Below are positions 5,505 to 7,460 of a stretch of 7,460 bases of DNA, in pieces. The translations under genes and the position numbers were made by a program. The DNA is taken from assembly GCA_018968995.1 (NCBI GenBank), contig JAGWZD010000100.1:1-7460 (forward strand). Reading direction: 5' to 3'. Source of the stretch: Bdellovibrionales bacterium. Its GTDB lineage: Bacteria; Bdellovibrionota; UBA1018. Numbering within the stretch: the first letter of the stretch is position 1; each line of letters opens with the position of its first letter. A model generated the notes under the pieces. It was not told where the DNA came from. It did no database searches and saw only the letters and a program-made list of their open reading frames with translations.

Positions 5505-6323
5505 ATGATGCTCGTTCGCAAAAAGCCTCTCGTTGCTGCCTTTGGAGTTCTCCTCATCCTTTCCCAAGCAGGCTGCCTTCGTACTCGAGGCATGATCCGT
5601 GAGGGTCAGTCTTTTGAAGTCGATTCCGGTGGCGCTCAAGGACCACGTCCAGCGCAGGCAGACTCTTACCTTGTAGATGAGCTAAAGGCTGAGATCGCGC
5701 GCCTCACTGGAAGAATAGAAGAATTAGAGCGGGCTAAAACAGAAGCAAGCAAGGTTGCGGCAGAACCCAATCCTCAACTGAAAGCGTATGAAGAGCGAAT
5801 CGCTGAGCTGGAAAAGACTCAGCTAGCGATTATCGAAACCATTAAAGGTCAGAAAAAGTCGGGCAACGCTGTGTTGGCAGCGCCTCAAACTGCCCCCTCG
5901 GAAGCCTCCGGCGGAAACAGTTTTGAGAAGGGAAAGGCCCTATTTCAATCTGGAAAATTTGAGCAGGCGATTGAAATGCTCTCGCAGTACATCACGCAGA
6001 CTGGAAAAACTGCTTCAACAGAGGAAGCTCTACAGCTTCTCGGAGAGTCGCACTATTTATTGAAGCAGTATCAGGCAGCGATCGTGGAGTACTCCAAGAT
6101 TCAAGAAAAGTTTCCCAAATCTAAGCGCATTCCCGGAGCCATCCTGCGAATCGCCGAGTCTTTCGAAGCCATGGGATTCTCGGAAGACGCCAAAGGCTTT
6201 TATCAAGAGCTTTTAAGTCGCTTCCCAAAATCATCAGAGGCTCGAAAAGCTTCTGAAAGAATTGAAAAAAAGGGCGACAAGAAATCCTCCAAATCAAAAA
6301 ATCGCTCTAAGGTAGAAACATGA
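5505..6323 (+). CDS. cpoB: CpoB/YbgF-like coiled-coil and TPR lipoprotein
   Basis: A 272-residue envelope protein matching the Tol-Pal partner CpoB (YbgF), which in E. coli coordinates outer-membrane constriction with peptidoglycan synthesis. Residues 1-23 form a signal peptide. A cysteine at 24 follows LSQAG, so this is probably a lipoprotein. Glutamine at -3 is unusual for a lipobox, and E. coli CpoB is instead soluble in the periplasm. Residues about 55-115 are a heptad-rich coiled coil (the trimerising part in CpoB), then an Ala/Ser/Pro linker. Three TPR-like units follow: about 137-170 (SFEKGKALFQSGKFEQAIEM), 174-207 and 211-244, with the typical FPKS turns. The tail is lysine/serine-rich. 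Two adjacent ATGs (5505 and 5508) could start it; neither has a clear Shine-Dalgarno, the nearest purine stretch being GAGATGAG about 14 nt upstream. The stop TGA overlaps the next gene's ATG. The gene symbol is by homology and context. Confidence 0.85.
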   Translation: MMLVRKKPLVAAFGVLLILSQAGCLRTRGMIREGQSFEVDSGGAQGPRPAQADSYLVDELKAEIARLTGRIEELERAKTEASKVAAEPNPQLKAYEERIAELEKTQLAIIETIKGQKKSGNAVLAAPQTAPSEASGGNSFEKGKALFQSGKFEQAIEMLSQYITQTGKTASTEEALQLLGESHYLLKQYQAAIVEYSKIQEKFPKSKRIPGAILRIAESFEAMGFSEDAKGFYQELLSRFPKSSEARKASERIEKKGDKKSSKSKNRSKVET

Positions 6324-7460
6324 CTCCCTATCGAGCGCTGTCGCTCGGATGCGCAGCGGTCGGATTTCTGGCTCTAATCGCTCTTCCTGTATATGCATCT
6401 GACAAGCCTCCAGTGATCGTTCACACCAACGACATTCTGGGAGAACTCGAGCCCTGCGGGTGCCGCTCTAATCCTACGGGCGGAATGATTCGAAAGGATC
6501 AACTCCTCAAGACGCATGAAGTGCTTCGCGGTCGAGGCGCCGATCAAGTTCTACAGGTAGACTCGGGTGATCTTTTTTTCTCCACTCAGGAAATCCCTGA
6601 AACTCTAAAAACCCAGAGCCGAATCCAATCTCTAGCTTTGGCGAAAGCGTTAAAACTGACCGGTCTCCAAGCGTTCGTTCCGGGTGAAAAAGACTTTGCC
6701 CTTGGCCCTGAGTTTCTGGAAACTCTTGCGCGCGAAAGTGGAGCAGATGTCTTGGCCATGAACCTTGAAAGAAAAGTGAAAGGTCATTGGAAAAAGTGGC
6801 TAAAATCTGACCGAATCTACGAACTTCAATCTAGTGAGGGGCGGCGTAATCGCGTCGCCGTTGCCGGAATCGTTGGGAATAAGCTGAAGCTGCCTTCGGG
6901 TATTCGCGCCACTGATCCTGCACCTTTATTAAAAAACTGGGTGTCACAGCACCGTAGCAGAGTCGACTGGATTGTCGTGCTCACGCATCAAGGATTAGAG
7001 GCTGACCTCAAACTCGCAAAGTCCGTTAACGGAATCGACTTTCTAATAGGCGCTCACTCCCAGAGCTATCTTGAGACTCCTCCCATAGTTGATCACGGAA
7101 AAAGAAAAACGAGCATCCATCAAGTTTCATTTCGGAATCAAGTAGTGGGCCTCATCGAACTTAAACCACGTCCCGAATCGAAGCTTATTCAGCTGGATAC
7201 TAGCTTAGAGCCCAATTTGGAGTCAGACTCTCGGCAGACAGAACTTCGAAAGTTAATCGCTGACACTAAAGTAGCCATCAGCGCAGCCAACCAAGAGGAA
7301 GAGAAAAAGATTCTTGCCTATGTTCAATCGACCGAAAAGCAAGGTGCTCCAAAATTTCAGACTTTTGCCAAATGTGCGGATTGCCACTTCAAACAATTTG
7401 ATTTCTGGCGGAAAACGCCTCACGCCAAAGCTTATGAGGTACTAGTCAAGGCGGGTCAGC
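6320..7460 (+). CDS. UshA/5'-nucleotidase-like metallophosphoesterase fused to c-type haem domain (3' end outside window)
   Basis: The first 380 residues are visible and the gene runs off the end. The ATG overlaps the cpoB stop (ATGA), implying translational coupling. Residues 1-26 form a signal peptide with cleavage after VYA, so the protein is periplasmic or exported. Residues 31-285 follow the 5'-nucleotidase metallophosphoesterase fold: VIVHTNDILGELEPCGC (32-48), VDSGDLF (80-86), GEKDFALG (122-129), VVLTHQGLEAD (219-229) and IDFLIGAHSQSYL (239-251). Compared with UshA, D38, D84, H223, H246 and Q248 are kept. The His after the first Asp is Leu40, and the catalytic Asn-His pair (GNHE) is Glu-Lys (GEKD). 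C46-G-C48 is an extra conserved-looking motif. After a charged helix (about 300-340), CADCH (352-356) is a CXXCH haem site, and FWRKTPHAKAY supplies a likely distal ligand H368, as in cytochrome c554-type domains. More haem motifs are expected downstream. The substrate is unknown. Confidence 0.88.
   Translation, partial: MTPYRALSLGCAAVGFLALIALPVYASDKPPVIVHTNDILGELEPCGCRSNPTGGMIRKDQLLKTHEVLRGRGADQVLQVDSGDLFFSTQEIPETLKTQSRIQSLALAKALKLTGLQAFVPGEKDFALGPEFLETLARESGADVLAMNLERKVKGHWKKWLKSDRIYELQSSEGRRNRVAVAGIVGNKLKLPSGIRATDPAPLLKNWVSQHRSRVDWIVVLTHQGLEADLKLAKSVNGIDFLIGAHSQSYLETPPIVDHGKRKTSIHQVSFRNQVVGLIELKPRPESKLIQLDTSLEPNLESDSRQTELRKLIADTKVAISAANQEEEKKILAYVQSTEKQGAPKFQTFAKCADCHFKQFDFWRKTPHAKAYEVLVKAGQ
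6332..6347 (+). other. Early-coding hairpin in the metallophosphoesterase gene
   Basis: CGAGCG (6332-6337) and CGCTCG (6342-6347) form a perfect GC-rich 6-bp stem with a CTGT tetraloop, extendable by a U-G pair. It starts 9 nt after the start codon. No T-run follows. It could slow independent translation initiation, so that expression relies on ribosomes arriving from cpoB through the ATGA overlap. This role is an inference. Confidence 0.4.

Noticed and set aside
5229..5639. 136-codon open frame on the minus strand opposite the proline-rich tail
   Set aside because: Low-complexity coding on the plus strand removes stops from the opposite strand. The frame crosses two real genes and shows no domain or start signal.
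6446..6470. Possible selenocysteine site at the C-G-C motif of the metallophosphoesterase
   Set aside because: Both positions are TGC cysteine codons, not TGA, so no selenocysteine is encoded here.

Overview
The window reads as ordinary chromosomal DNA of a Gram-negative, didermic bacterium with mixed base composition and dense gene packing. The envelope genes point the same way: an OmpA/Pal lipoprotein, a CpoB-like coiled-coil/TPR lipoprotein, a DUF4398-type lipoprotein, and a metallophosphoesterase joined to a c-type haem domain. That mix suggests a former deltaproteobacterium, most likely Bdellovibrionota or a relative. The lineage is an inference from gene content and style, not proven here. 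I see no mobile element, CRISPR array, rRNA or tRNA.

Layout. (1) Positions 1-1405 hold the C-terminal half of alanyl-tRNA synthetase (alaS), with its editing, zinc and DHHA1 regions. (2) Positions 1455-3110 encode an exported family-5 solute-binding protein with no transporter partners nearby. (3) Positions 3186-3716 encode a small protein with one N-terminal membrane or signal segment and an unassigned extracytoplasmic domain. These three lie in the same direction and may be co-transcribed. (4) Positions 3722-4126, on the minus strand, encode a short single-stranded-DNA-binding protein without the usual acidic C-terminal tip. It converges on gene 3 with only 5 bp between the stops. (5) Positions 4127-4323 form a divergent intergenic control region. 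(6) A plus-strand envelope cluster follows: pal (4324-4830), a proline-tailed lipoprotein (4835-5434), a cpoB-like gene (5505-6323), and a UshA-like metallophosphoesterase/cytochrome fusion that starts inside the cpoB stop codon (ATGA overlap) and runs off the end.

How the cluster may work. Pal anchors the outer membrane to peptidoglycan, and CpoB-type proteins link Tol-Pal to cell-wall synthesis during constriction. The lipoprotein between them has a tail that could reach across the periplasm. The final gene adds a divergent metal-dependent hydrolase fold with a haem-binding C-terminus, suggesting a redox-linked periplasmic role of unknown substrate.

The most striking non-coding signal is a near-textbook intrinsic terminator (10-bp perfect stem plus T6) 19 nt after the pal stop. 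It lies inside the signal-peptide codons of the next lipoprotein gene, so it could set the ratio of Pal to the downstream products. A second 10-bp perfect stem followed by a T-run lies early in the ssb coding sequence, in the ssb direction. It may be an analogous attenuator.
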